64,000 bases of DNA, taken from positions 1-64,000 of the forward strand of contig SZPI01000022.1 of assembly GCA_030263635.1 (NCBI GenBank), read 5' to 3'. Of this stretch, positions 51,610 to 60,982 are shown one piece after another. The notes beneath the pieces are model-generated. The model had not been told where the DNA came from. It ran no database searches and saw only the letters and a list, made by a program, of their open reading frames with translations. The DNA is from Flexicrinis sp001567485. GTDB lineage: Bacteria; Chloroflexota; Anaerolineae; Aggregatilineales; Phototrophicaceae. The stretch's first letter is position 1, and each line of letters opens with the position of its first letter. Position numbers and translations under genes: made by a program.

Positions 51610-52542
51610 CTATTTTGCGGTCGCCTTTCGCAACCAGTCCAATGCGCCTTTGGTTTCCACCCACCCACGGGCGCCATTAAGCACATAGTCCATCGCTTCA
51701 AATTGGTCACCGGGGGAGTAGAAGGGCGGCATCTGTTTGGGCATCGGCTTTCGACGAAGTAGAAACGCCGGCACATGCGGGTTGGATTCCATCGCTCTAC
51801 GCAGCAGTTCGCCCGCCGTGCTGCTTGCCCCCCTCAAACGAAACTCAAACAGTACGGCGCTGTATTGCACCGAAGGGCTCCAATCATGGCTGTACTGTGT
51901 CAGCATCTGTTCCAAGCGGCTGTGATCGTTCAACTCAAGCAGCAGCGGGATATACCTGTCGCGTACCCCCTGATTGTCTTCCGGATTGAGTTCGAGCATC
52001 TCGGCCATGTGCGATGCTGCCGCCTCTCGCTCACCGAGCCGCAACAGTACATCCGCCAGACCGAACCGAGCGTGCATATAAGGACGAGTCTCTAAAATCC
52101 CCCAGAAACTGCCCTTGTACTTTTTGAAGTTACGACCGAGGACTCGCTCACCCGCAGCGACTCCCTGCTCAAACCGTTCACGCGCTTCCTTAAGGGACTT
52201 CGCGTGCTGCGCCAGCAGGATATGGGCGTCTACACAATCCGGAGAGAGTTCCAGCGCTTTGTGCGCAAGCCGCAAAGCATCTTTCAGCTGCGGTGCTTCC
52301 CAAGCCTGTTTCATCAACTGCTCCGCCTCTTCCAGGGGTGTTTGTGGAGCAGAACCGAAGAAAGGCACTCTGCTCGCCTTGAGTATTCCGCGTATGAGAC
52401 CGCCTATCGTTTCGGGTGGCTTGATGCGTTGCTCATTGAGCATCTTCCGCAGATCGGCCACCATCTCATCAGCGTCGGCCTTATCCGAGGCAACTGGGTC
52501 ACCCTTTGGCGCACGCTGCATGTTCCGCTTCTTCTTTGCCAC
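51610..52542 (-). CDS. TPR-repeat protein, ST7-like
   Basis: 310 residues from the GTG at 52542. A basic N-terminus (KKKRNMQRAPKG) is followed by helical repeats: LKDALRLAHKALELSPDCVDAHILLAQ, then RERFEQGVAAGERVLGRNFKKYKGSFWGILETRPYMHARFGLADVLLRLGEREAA, whose order matches the ST7-like TPR family of bacteria. It likely mediates protein contacts; no enzyme motif is present. Codon use and GC appear lower than in its neighbours. Confidence 0.72.
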   Translation of the reverse strand: MAKKKRNMQRAPKGDPVASDKADADEMVADLRKMLNEQRIKPPETIGGLIRGILKASRVPFFGSAPQTPLEEAEQLMKQAWEAPQLKDALRLAHKALELSPDCVDAHILLAQHAKSLKEARERFEQGVAAGERVLGRNFKKYKGSFWGILETRPYMHARFGLADVLLRLGEREAAASHMAEMLELNPEDNQGVRDRYIPLLLELNDHSRLEQMLTQYSHDWSPSVQYSAVLFEFRLRGASSTAGELLRRAMESNPHVPAFLLRRKPMPKQMPPFYSPGDQFEAMDYVLNGARGWVETKGALDWLRKATAK

Positions 52543-52816
52543 CGGCGTATATTCCGTTTATGAGCCACGGTGTTGAGTATAACACCGAGCCGGCTCTCCA
52601 CGCTCAGGATGTCCCGCATAGAGGCGCTGTTGGTCAATGGGCCAGACGCGCGACATTCAGCGTCCGCGAAACCGCCCGCCAACGGATGCTCCGGCGGGCC
52701 GCGTGACCTGAGTCACATTTAACCGGGAGCCTCCGGGGCATAGTAGGCATACACTCCGGCGAGATCCCTCGAATTTTCGTATTTGCAGTGTTCAGTTCCA
52801 GAGAACGGCAGGAAAC
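52543..52816. other. Intergenic region before the radical SAM gene
   Basis: About 270 nt between divergent genes. No promoter close to consensus and no stable hairpin were found. CAGGAAAC at its right end is the ribosome-binding site of the radical SAM gene. Confidence 0.4.
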
Positions 52817-54229
52817 ATGAAAATTCTCTTGGTTAACCCTCCCAGTGGCAGCCTCACCATCGGTCTGAAACATCTAGCGAAGATCGAACCGCTGGGTCTG
52901 GAGATCATCGGGGCATCCGTCCCCGGCCACGACATCGAACTCCTCGACATGGAACTCGATACCGATCTGCACGGCGCGCTCCAGCGCTTCCAACCCGATA
53001 TCGTCGGGGCCAGCGCGCAGGTCGTTCAAACCTACACGGCCCACAACGTCTTGAAAACGGCAAAGGAGTTCAATCCGGACATCCTGACCATTGTGGGCGG
53101 TCATCACGCCTCGCTCTGCCCTCACGAGTTTAACGCGCCATATATCGACGTCGTCGTAATCGGCGAGGGCGTTCCGGCCTTCCGTGAGCTGGTCGCACGT
53201 TGGGACGAAAAGCGGGAGATCGACTTCGACGACATCCGCGGGCTGGGCTTACATCGCGCGGGCGAGTTCCACCTGACCGAGCCGCGCCCGCTGCCCACCA
53301 ACCTCAATCACATGCCCCAGCCCGACCGCACGCTGACGAAAAAGTACCGCGCGCGCTACTACTACCTGTTCGAGAACTCGGTCGCTTCGATCCAGACTTC
53401 ACTGGGATGCACATTCCCGTGTAACTTCTGTTCGTGCCAGCACTTCACCCGGCGGCACTTCATCGCGCGCTCGCCCGAATTGATCGTCGAAGACCTCAAG
53501 ACGATCAAAGAGGATTTCGTCATGTTCTGCGACGATCACAGCTTCATCGACGTGAAACGCATGGAGCGCCTTTTCGAGCTGATTCAGGCGGCGGGGATCC
53601 GCAAGCGGTACTTCGCCTACACGCGCACGGACTGCGTCGTAAACAACCCGGAAATCTTCGCAAAGTGGGCCAGCATCGGTCTGGTCATGGTGATGACCGG
53701 GCTTGAGGCCATCGACGATACGCGCATCAAGCAGGTCAACAAGCGAAGCAACGTGCAAATCAACGAGGAGGCCATCGAAATCCTAGCTCGCAACGGCATC
53801 GTGCTGAGCGCCGGGTTCCTCGTGATGCCCGATTACACCGAGGAGGATTTCAAGCGGATTGACGCGTATGCGCGGCGGCATCCCAACATCGCGCTCACTG
53901 AACTCACGCCGCTCACGCCACTTCCCGGAACCGGCTTCTATCACGAGGTAAAGGATCAGATCACCACGCACAACCGCGAGGTCTACGATCTCGCCCACTT
54001 CGTGCTTCCGACCACCAACCTGCAACCGGCCAAGATGTACCGGCTGATTCAGAAATACTACTTCCGCATCATCCTGCGCGCGATCTGGCGGCTTAAGCTC
54101 TACCGGCCGCGGTACGTCTTCAAGCCACACATCCCCCGGCTGATCGTCGGGGCGCTCCGCGTAGCATCGCTGATGTATCGCACGCACAAAGATGCGCACG
54201 ACCTTCCGCTGCCGCTTGTTAGGCAGTGA
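52817..54229 (+). CDS. B12-binding radical SAM protein
   Basis: 470 residues. The N-terminal cobalamin-binding domain (MKILLVNPPSGSL; GLEIIGASVPGHDIELLDMEL; ILTIVGGHHASLCPHEF) precedes a radical SAM core whose cluster motif is GCTFPCNFCSC (Cys-x3-Cys-x2-Cys) near residue 200. A C-terminal extension of about 90 residues includes TNLQPAKMYRLIQKYYFRI. This is the BchE/HpnR/P-methylase-type architecture, used for methylations or ring chemistry at unreactive carbons. The substrate is unknown; the group includes hopanoid and antibiotic methylases. It is the first gene of a plus-strand run towards the GH2 gene, although gaps of 50-170 nt separate them. Confidence 0.87.
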   Translation: MKILLVNPPSGSLTIGLKHLAKIEPLGLEIIGASVPGHDIELLDMELDTDLHGALQRFQPDIVGASAQVVQTYTAHNVLKTAKEFNPDILTIVGGHHASLCPHEFNAPYIDVVVIGEGVPAFRELVARWDEKREIDFDDIRGLGLHRAGEFHLTEPRPLPTNLNHMPQPDRTLTKKYRARYYYLFENSVASIQTSLGCTFPCNFCSCQHFTRRHFIARSPELIVEDLKTIKEDFVMFCDDHSFIDVKRMERLFELIQAAGIRKRYFAYTRTDCVVNNPEIFAKWASIGLVMVMTGLEAIDDTRIKQVNKRSNVQINEEAIEILARNGIVLSAGFLVMPDYTEEDFKRIDAYARRHPNIALTELTPLTPLPGTGFYHEVKDQITTHNREVYDLAHFVLPTTNLQPAKMYRLIQKYYFRIILRAIWRLKLYRPRYVFKPHIPRLIVGALRVASLMYRTHKDAHDLPLPLVRQ

Positions 54230-54396
54230 TCCATGCTTCACCGCGTTACGCCGCCAGCCAGTCGTTTCCAGTCACCAGTTTGGCGTGACAGATCAGCGCT
54301 TGTGTGGAAAAGCTGCATCTGGACGGACAGTTGGAAACTGACGACTTTCGACGGCTGGCTTTACAGGATTTCTCAATCAAAGAAGGATGCTCGACA

Positions 54397-55596
54397 GTGA
54401 GTCAGTTTCGTTACGCAGTGATCGGCGCGGGACGGCAGGGCACAGCCGCGGCCTATGACATGGCCGTTCACGGGGACGCTGAACGCGTGCTGGTATTCGA
54501 TGCGAATCCGCAGCGCGCCGCCGAAGCCGCAGGCCGCGTATCACGGCTGACCGGCCACCCGGCTATCGTTTCGGCCGCGCTTGACGTGCGGGATCAAGCG
54601 GCGGTGATCGAGGCGCTTGAGCCGATCGACGTCGTGCTGTGCGCTGCGCCGTTCAGCCTGATCCTCGGCTGCACGCGGGCGGCCATCGCCTCACGAACCA
54701 ATATGGTCGACCTCGGCGGTCACACGGGGACAGTGCTTGAGCAGTGGGCCATGCGTGACGAGGCGCGCGCTGCCGGCATCTCCATCGTCCCAGACTGCGG
54801 CATGGGCCCGGGCCTGAACAACACGCTCGGAGTCTATGCCATGGAGCAGCTCATGGCGCGTGGGATCCGCCCGCGCGGCGTCCAGCTCTGGGATGGTGGC
54901 CTTCCGCAAAACCCGCCGCCGCCGTGGGGCTATCAGTGCTCGTTTCACATTAACGGGCTGACGAACGAATACGACGGTCAGGCGCTGGTGCTGCGCGGCG
55001 GCGTGGTCACACGAGTCGACGCGTTGACCGAACTGGAGCCAATCACGTTCGACGGGCTGGGCGAATTCGAGGCGTTCGTGACATCGGGCGGCACATCGAC
55101 CGTACCGTACACGTTCGAGGGGGTCTTGGATTTCTACGAGAACAAGACCATCCGGTATCCCGGACATTACCATCAGTTCAAGGCGTTCAAAGACCTTGGA
55201 TTGTTCGAAGAACAGCCGCGAGACATCACGCCGGGGTTGTCCGTGTCTCCGCGCCAGTTGTATCACGCACTGCTCGGCCCACAGCTGGAGACAGACCGCG
55301 TTGTGGACATCTGCCTGATGCGGGCGCAGGGGACGGGCGCTGCCGACGGTCAGCCTACGTCAGTGATCGTCGAACTGATCGACCGCTATGACGAAAAGAC
55401 CGGCTTCACGGCGATGGAACGGCTGACGGGCTGGCATGCGGCGATCATGGCGCAGTTCATCACCCACGGCGAGGTCGAGGCTGGCGTTCAGCCCAACGAG
55501 ACGGCGGCCTCGGCCGCGCGATTTGTGGACGAGATTCGCCGCCGTGGAATCGCGATCACTGAACGCTGGGAAGAACCGGTTTCCGCAAGCACGTAA
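54397..55596 (+). CDS. Saccharopine dehydrogenase-like / lysine 6-dehydrogenase-like protein
   Basis: 399 residues from the GTG at 54397, which has GAAGGATG about 8 nt upstream; the ORF is open to 54304. The NAD(P)-binding motif is YAVIGAGRQGTAAAYDMA. VVLCAAPFSLILGCTRAAIASRTNMVDLGGH and DCGMGPGLNN match the saccharopine dehydrogenase fold used by lysine 6-dehydrogenase and carboxynorspermidine synthase. It is a cytoplasmic oxidoreductase of uncertain substrate. The following gene starts 54 nt later. Confidence 0.82.
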   Translation: MSQFRYAVIGAGRQGTAAAYDMAVHGDAERVLVFDANPQRAAEAAGRVSRLTGHPAIVSAALDVRDQAAVIEALEPIDVVLCAAPFSLILGCTRAAIASRTNMVDLGGHTGTVLEQWAMRDEARAAGISIVPDCGMGPGLNNTLGVYAMEQLMARGIRPRGVQLWDGGLPQNPPPPWGYQCSFHINGLTNEYDGQALVLRGGVVTRVDALTELEPITFDGLGEFEAFVTSGGTSTVPYTFEGVLDFYENKTIRYPGHYHQFKAFKDLGLFEEQPRDITPGLSVSPRQLYHALLGPQLETDRVVDICLMRAQGTGAADGQPTSVIVELIDRYDEKTGFTAMERLTGWHAAIMAQFITHGEVEAGVQPNETAASAARFVDEIRRRGIAITERWEEPVSAST

Positions 55597-55649
55597 CGGC
55601 CGTCATTGGCGGCGTCAGAAGACAGCGGCATGAGAAAAGGATCGTCACC

Positions 55650-56471
55650 ATGCAGATACAGTACTTCGGTTGGTCAGCGATTACTCTCCAGCACAACGGC
55701 GTACTCGTCGGCTTCGACCTGTACGGCGACGACGTGCATTGGTCGTCTCTGGACGGCGACATGCCCAAGCTGTTCTGCCTCACGCACGGCCATCCAGAAC
55801 ACGCAGGCTCACTGCAAGCGTTTCTCGAGTCCCCTGAGGCGCGCCCGCACCTGCCGCATGTACACTTGCTCTCCTCGGCCGAAGTCATCCGCCACATCAA
55901 CCGGAACGGGATTCTGTCGCCGGAGAACTTGCATCCACTGGACGAGGGCGACAGTGTGACAATCGCCGGCGTCAAGGTATCGACGTTCCGGTGGGTTCAC
56001 ATGCCGCTTCTGCCGCCCGGCCTGCGTGAGAAGATGGAGTACATCTTCCAACTCCTCACCCATCCAATCGACCTGTTTCGTATCGGCACGCTTGGCCTGA
56101 GCCTGCCGATGAACGCGCCTCAGCTCGGATTTCATCTCACCTATCCCGACGGCACGACCGTGCTCAATTACTCGGAGGGTGTGCACCGGCTCACCCGCGC
56201 AGAAGAGGTCGCACAGGTCGCCAAATCACTCCCCGCGGACGTGCTGCTGTTCGCGGTCGAGCCGGACGACGCCGAGGCTATTCCGCGCTGGGTCGAGATG
56301 CTCAACCCCAAGGACGTTTATATCTACGAAGCGCATCGTCCGTGGCGCGACCTGTTCCATCTGCCGTTCATTGATCTCGAGGACTACGCACAGCAGTTGT
56401 CGAAGCGATTCCCCGCCAAGACATTCAGCCCATTGGTGCGAGTCGGCATGTTAGCCGAAGCACCCGTTTAA
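55650..56471 (+). CDS. Metallo-beta-lactamase-fold protein (UlaG-like)
   Basis: 273 residues. MQIQYFGWSAITLQHNGVLVGFD starts like UlaG-type lactonases. The metal motif is THGHPEHAGS, where the usual HxHxDH has Glu for Asp. Further candidate ligands are WVHMPLLP and EAHRPW. It may hydrolyse a lactone or phosphoester. AAAGGATCGTCACC precedes the ATG. It lies between the dehydrogenase and the GH2 gene and may belong to the same catabolic unit. Confidence 0.75.
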   Translation: MQIQYFGWSAITLQHNGVLVGFDLYGDDVHWSSLDGDMPKLFCLTHGHPEHAGSLQAFLESPEARPHLPHVHLLSSAEVIRHINRNGILSPENLHPLDEGDSVTIAGVKVSTFRWVHMPLLPPGLREKMEYIFQLLTHPIDLFRIGTLGLSLPMNAPQLGFHLTYPDGTTVLNYSEGVHRLTRAEEVAQVAKSLPADVLLFAVEPDDAEAIPRWVEMLNPKDVYIYEAHRPWRDLFHLPFIDLEDYAQQLSKRFPAKTFSPLVRVGMLAEAPV

Positions 56472-56561
56472 CCCGGAATTGGCTGCGCCGCGGCCTGTTA
56501 GCAGAGGCGATTATCTGCCGGACAGCGCGCAGCCGTTTGACGACATCGGGAGGGACGCGCG

Positions 56562-58829
56562 ATGGACGTCGTAGACATGGCACGGCAGTGTCGCTTATCC
56601 GGCGACTGGGAGGTCTATCCTGTGCCTCTCGCCGAGGGGACGCTTGGGCCGGAGCCGCCGTCGGGCAGCACGATATCCGTCCCCGATGCGTCCCACCTCC
56701 AACCGGTTCTTTATCCCAAAAACCCGTACTGGGGCGATCACATCCGCGCGATAAACCAAAGCGCGTGGATGTATCGCCGCAGGTTTAGCGTGCCGTCGGG
56801 GCCGTATCGCAGGGCGCGGCTGCGCTTCGGTGGAGTCGATTACTTCGCGCTCGTTTGGCTCAACGGGCAGTGCCTCGGAAATCACGAAGGACACTTTACA
56901 CCGTTTGACTTTGACGTGACCCATGCGCTGCGTCACGACGACGAAAATCTGCTGCAAGTATGCGTAAGCGCGCCGTGGGATGCGCCCAATCCCGGCGGAA
57001 CCTATCCGTCCGATCACGTCCTGCGCGGCCTCGTCAAAGGGATGTACGAGCACGGCGAAGGGCTTATCCCGCCGACAGTGAACCCGATCGGGGTCTGGCG
57101 GCCGGTCTACCTGCTCCTCGATCAGGGTATCAGCGTCGAGCGCCTTCGCATTCGGACGAAAACGGACGGCACGGTCTCTGTCCGCGTGACCCTGACGAAC
57201 GCGACAAACGGGCTGTGGTTAGGCGGGTTGGCGCTCGATGTTCAAGCGGAGAATCATCAGGGCGCAGGAACCGCAATGCACGTGCCGGTGCGGCTCCCGG
57301 TTGGCACACGCCAAGCCGAGGTCACGCTCCAGATCCCCGATCCGCAGCTGTGGTGGCCGTGGGATCACGGCGAACCCAACCTGTACCGCATTACCTGCCG
57401 GCTGATCGATTCATGGGAACGGGTCATCGCCGATCATACAGAGACGTTTGGACTCCGGACGGTGCGGCTCGACCGGACACGCGAACGTTTTACCTACGAG
57501 ATCAACGGCCGGCCCGTGTTCATTCGCGGGACGTCCTACATGCCGGATTTGTATCTTTCGCGCTGCACACGCGGCGCTCTCGAACGCGATCTACAGCTCG
57601 CGCAGGACGCCAACCTCAACCTCGTCCGCGTTCACGTACACCGGTCACCCGATGACCTGTACGACATCTGCAATCGGACAGGCATGTTGATCTGGCAGGA
57701 CTTCGAGCTGAACTGGATCCATCAGAGTACGCCGGAGTTTGAAACACGCGCGAAGAGCTTGCAGCGCGAGATGATCGCGTCGCTCTACAACCATCCCGCC
57801 ATCATCACGTGGAGCTGTCACAACGAGCCGACGATGGTCTTTACGCGGCGCGAGAATCTGGAGCAGCATCCCGACCCGGCCCTCTACGCCGACGCCAAGC
57901 AGCAGGATCCAACGCGGCCCGTCTTCATCTGCTCCGGGCAGATGGAGCATGACTGGCTGAGGGCAGGCGACATCCACACGTATTACGGCGCGATCTGGAC
58001 AGATACGTTCACGGATGTCTACCGGCACAAAGCGCGCCTCAATACCGAGTTCGGGTTCGAGGCCCCTGCTCACGCCGACACACTGCGTACCTATCCGGAG
58101 TGCTGGGAACGGCTGAAGCATCTAGCGCCAAAGATTGACGACCTGTGGACGTATCAGGCGGAACTCATCCGGTTTCATGTGGAGCATTACCGCCGGCTTC
58201 GAGCGCAGGGCTGCGCGGGATACATCCACTTCTGGCTCGCCGATCTGGTTCCACAAGTGGGCTGCGGCGTGCTCGACAGCAGTCGCCGGCCCAAGGGAGG
58301 CTACGCGGCGCTCCGTGACGCATCACAGCCGCTGCACATCGCGCTTGAGCATAATGGCCGCCGGCCGTTTGCGATCTGGGTCTTCAACGACACGAACACG
58401 CATCACGACGCCGTGCGCGTTCGCTGGCGCGTGTGCGATGCACAGGACGCTGTGATCTACGAGTCGAGCGCTCCAGCAAGCATTCCGGCCAACACGTCGA
58501 TGCGCGTGCTGACGGTAAAGTGGAACCCGAGGCTGTGCAGCTCGGTTGAGCTGGCGCTGGAGGACTTCAGCGGGGCCGTCTTGGCGCGCACGAGCTACGT
58601 TGAGCCGTTCAAGCCGATGAAGCGGCCCGCCGGCTACCCGTGGAAGTTCGATCCGTACTTGGGCTGCAAGGTGTTCGACCGTCCCGACGCGCCAAGCCTC
58701 GCCGACCAGAGCACGCACTGGATCGTTCGTGCCGTCCCGGTGGCAATACGCGAGCAGGTGGCGGAATGGGTGCTGCGCCAACGTATTCCGCCGTGGGCCG
58801 TGCGAGCGATCGCGCAGTTCATCGGATGA
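56562..58829 (+). CDS. Glycoside hydrolase family 2 (beta-mannosidase/beta-glucuronidase-like), cytoplasmic
   Basis: 755 residues. The N-terminal sugar-binding domain (SAWMYRRRFSVPSG; RLRFGGVDYFALVWLNGQCLGNHEGHFTPFDFDV) and Ig-like domain precede the TIM barrel. The acid/base Glu is in WSCHNEPTM and the nucleophile Glu in NTEFGFEAPA. No signal peptide is present, so it acts on imported oligosaccharides. RPVFIRGTSYMPDLYLSR fits the mannosidase/exo-glucosaminidase side of GH2 better than LacZ. GGGAGGG lies before the ATG. It converges on the binding-protein gene of the adjacent ABC transporter, with a shared terminator. Confidence 0.88.
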   Translation: MDVVDMARQCRLSGDWEVYPVPLAEGTLGPEPPSGSTISVPDASHLQPVLYPKNPYWGDHIRAINQSAWMYRRRFSVPSGPYRRARLRFGGVDYFALVWLNGQCLGNHEGHFTPFDFDVTHALRHDDENLLQVCVSAPWDAPNPGGTYPSDHVLRGLVKGMYEHGEGLIPPTVNPIGVWRPVYLLLDQGISVERLRIRTKTDGTVSVRVTLTNATNGLWLGGLALDVQAENHQGAGTAMHVPVRLPVGTRQAEVTLQIPDPQLWWPWDHGEPNLYRITCRLIDSWERVIADHTETFGLRTVRLDRTRERFTYEINGRPVFIRGTSYMPDLYLSRCTRGALERDLQLAQDANLNLVRVHVHRSPDDLYDICNRTGMLIWQDFELNWIHQSTPEFETRAKSLQREMIASLYNHPAIITWSCHNEPTMVFTRRENLEQHPDPALYADAKQQDPTRPVFICSGQMEHDWLRAGDIHTYYGAIWTDTFTDVYRHKARLNTEFGFEAPAHADTLRTYPECWERLKHLAPKIDDLWTYQAELIRFHVEHYRRLRAQGCAGYIHFWLADLVPQVGCGVLDSSRRPKGGYAALRDASQPLHIALEHNGRRPFAIWVFNDTNTHHDAVRVRWRVCDAQDAVIYESSAPASIPANTSMRVLTVKWNPRLCSSVELALEDFSGAVLARTSYVEPFKPMKRPAGYPWKFDPYLGCKVFDRPDAPSLADQSTHWIVRAVPVAIREQVAEWVLRQRIPPWAVRAIAQFIG

Positions 58830-58887
58830 GCGCGGGTTAGCGGACACGAAGCGCACGGCGTCTCCCGCGCAGCCGTGATCGAAGCAA

Positions 58888-58916
58888 AAGGCCGGACACG
58901 CGCTGTGTCCGGCCTT
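58888..58916. terminator. Bidirectional terminator between GH2 and binding-protein genes
   Basis: A perfect 12-bp stem (AAGGCCGGACAC with GTGTCCGGCCTT) with a 5-nt loop, between convergent genes. The minus strand continues TTTGCTTC. Confidence 0.85.
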
Positions 58917-58947
58917 GATTCCCTGATCGGGTCGATGGGCGCAGGTT

Positions 58948-60720
58948 CTACTGCGCAGGCTGCAGCCGATGAATCACGCGGGCGAAGCCGTCCCACGGGG
59001 GGAAGCCGTGCGAGTACGGATCGGCGGCGCTGGGCCAGCCCGTCCAGTACGTCGTGTTGAACGGGATCACCTGAAGTTCCTCAGCCAGCGTGATGTCCGG
59101 CAGGTCGCGCAGATAGATCGCCAGCGCCTGACTCACCAGATCCATGTACGCGGGATCGTTCGGCGACGGCACCATCGTCTCCATGGTGTCGAGGAGGGCG
59201 TCCAATTCCGGGTTGGCGTAGCGCGTGTAGGCGCGCAGGTTGTTGGTCGGCTCGCCTTCCGCGGCGCTGTACTTGCTGTGATAATGCTCAAGCGTCAGCC
59301 ACGGATCGTAGGTGCTTCCGCAGTGAACCCACAGGTGCAGGTCGAAGTTGCCAGCGCGGGCCGCATCGGTGAACGCCGCGCCCTGCAGAACATCGGACGT
59401 GACGTCGAACCCGGCTTCACGCAGCTGCTGCACGAGGACGGGGCCGGCCGGGTCAGTCGACGCCGCGGTCATCGAGAACTGGAGCACCGCGCCGGAGCTA
59501 TCCGCCCACAGACCGTCGGCGTTCTTGGTGTAACCGGCGTCCTGCATCAGTTGATCGGTCATGCTCGTATCGAACGTGCCCACGCCCGATGCGTCGATCA
59601 CATCTTGCAGCGGCGTGACATACGCCTGCACGCCGGCGAACGACGACAGCGGCGCGACGACCGGCGTGGTCGAGCTTTCGTAGGCCAGCGCGACGATCTC
59701 GTTGCGGTCAATCGCGTGGTCAATCGCTTGGCGAATCGTTACGTTGTCAAATGGCGGGCGGATGTTGTTGAACGTCAGGCGGTATACGCAGCCGTCTGGA
59801 GCGCCCCACACCGGGCCGCTGTCGTTCCACGTAATCAGGTTCGGGTTCTGAACGCGCGCGCCTTCCCACAGACCAATCGACAGCGACCGGCCCATGTCGA
59901 GCGTGTTGCTGATATATAGCTGGGGCATGGCCTCAGCCGCCGCCGCCACGTAGATGATGCGTTCCGGCGCGGGCAGGGCCTCGGCAAGGCCGGCATCCAG
60001 CGCCCACCAGCTGTCACGCCGGTCGAAGATCACCGCGTCCTCTCCGCTGCGAACCAGCGTGTACGGCCCGGTGCCAACCGGCCAGCCCTTCGCAAGGTCG
60101 AAGAAGGCGAACGTCTTGGCGTCTTGGCCGTCCCAGATGTGCTTCGGAAGCACGACGAAACGCGCGGCTTGACCGGTCGCAAAGGTATCGACCACCCAGC
60201 GCGGCCCCGCCTTGGTCAGGGTGATGACAATCGTCGTGTCATCGGACGCCACGGCCGAGGCGACCCACGTGTTCATCGCCGACGACAGCTGAAGATCCGG
60301 CGCGTTGGCTTTCAACGTCTCAATCGTAAAGACGACATCCTCGGCGGTGAGCGCTTCGCCATCGCTCCACGTAATGCCCTCGTGCAGCGTGATCGTCACT
60401 TCCGTGAAGTCGTCGTTGTAGGTATAGCCTGTCGCGAGCCACGGGATCACGTCGCCCGTGAAGTAATCGTAGTAGAACAGGCTCTCATTCATCGTATAGT
60501 GCTGGTTGTTGCGCGCATGAAGCAGCGCACCGAGGTAGGGATTGAAGTTATCTGCTGACGGAATCTGGTTGTAGTAGTCCCACCCTTGCGTGACAAGAGT
60601 CCGCTCCCGCGGCACTTCAGGAAGGTCATCCTGAGCGGAAGCGCCAAGGAATGCCGGGCCAACCGCGAGCAGCGCAATCAGCACGACAACCCGAACACCT
60701 CTCTGAAATGAAACCAACAT
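58948..60720 (-). CDS. Family 5 (Dpp/Opp-type) ABC substrate-binding protein
   Basis: 590 residues from ATG 60720, preceded by AAGGAGGG 6 nt upstream; the long ORF above it is spurious. A signal peptide (RVVVLIALLAVGPAFLGASAQ) leads into the SBP_bac_5 domain: PSADNFNPYLGALLHARNNQH, VTITLHEGITWSDGEALTAEDVVFTIETLKAN, and late NPELDALLDTMETM. There is no lipobox. Relatives bind peptides, but several Chloroflexota and Thermotoga members bind oligosaccharides, which fits the neighbouring GH2. It is transcribed away from the permease genes through a shared regulatory region. Confidence 0.9.
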   Translation of the reverse strand: MLVSFQRGVRVVVLIALLAVGPAFLGASAQDDLPEVPRERTLVTQGWDYYNQIPSADNFNPYLGALLHARNNQHYTMNESLFYYDYFTGDVIPWLATGYTYNDDFTEVTITLHEGITWSDGEALTAEDVVFTIETLKANAPDLQLSSAMNTWVASAVASDDTTIVITLTKAGPRWVVDTFATGQAARFVVLPKHIWDGQDAKTFAFFDLAKGWPVGTGPYTLVRSGEDAVIFDRRDSWWALDAGLAEALPAPERIIYVAAAAEAMPQLYISNTLDMGRSLSIGLWEGARVQNPNLITWNDSGPVWGAPDGCVYRLTFNNIRPPFDNVTIRQAIDHAIDRNEIVALAYESSTTPVVAPLSSFAGVQAYVTPLQDVIDASGVGTFDTSMTDQLMQDAGYTKNADGLWADSSGAVLQFSMTAASTDPAGPVLVQQLREAGFDVTSDVLQGAAFTDAARAGNFDLHLWVHCGSTYDPWLTLEHYHSKYSAAEGEPTNNLRAYTRYANPELDALLDTMETMVPSPNDPAYMDLVSQALAIYLRDLPDITLAEELQVIPFNTTYWTGWPSAADPYSHGFPPWDGFARVIHRLQPAQ

Positions 60721-60811
60721 CGATTCCCTCCTTGCATCTTCTAGCATGAAAGTTGGCCCGCGCATCTGTTGTGCGTAACGCCACCGCAAGTGTGACAGAT
60801 GCGGCGAAGTT

Positions 60812-60903
60812 TTGTCAAATTTTCCCCAATTCAACAAGAATTCAACAGAAATTCTTGCGTTTCTACACTGATTTCTTGTCAAATAGGAATCACGATCTAT
60901 AAT
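60812..60903. promoter_or_regulatory. Divergent promoter/operator region of the ABC transporter
   Basis: AT-rich stretch between the divergent binding-protein and permease genes. Plus strand: TTGTCA (60876-60881), 16-nt spacer, TATAAT (60898-60903), 79 nt before dppB-like ATG. Minus strand: TTGACA (60818-60813). An inverted repeat CAAGAATT (60835-60842) and AATTCTTG (60850-60857) lies between, and TTGTCAAAT occurs twice (60812-60820 and 60876-60884). A repressor site controlling both directions is plausible. Confidence 0.6.
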
Positions 60904-60982
60904 CTGCCCAACTCCGGGCCGCGCGATGATCGCGGCCGGGTGGAGTGAACTAGTCTCCTTTTATTGCCTTGAGGTTTGTCAC

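Noticed and set aside
54230..54396. Imperfect inverted repeat before the saccharopine-dehydrogenase-like gene
   Set aside because: CGTTTCCAGT-like and GGAAACTGACG-like arms pair only in part and no T tract or known motif follows; too weak to call.
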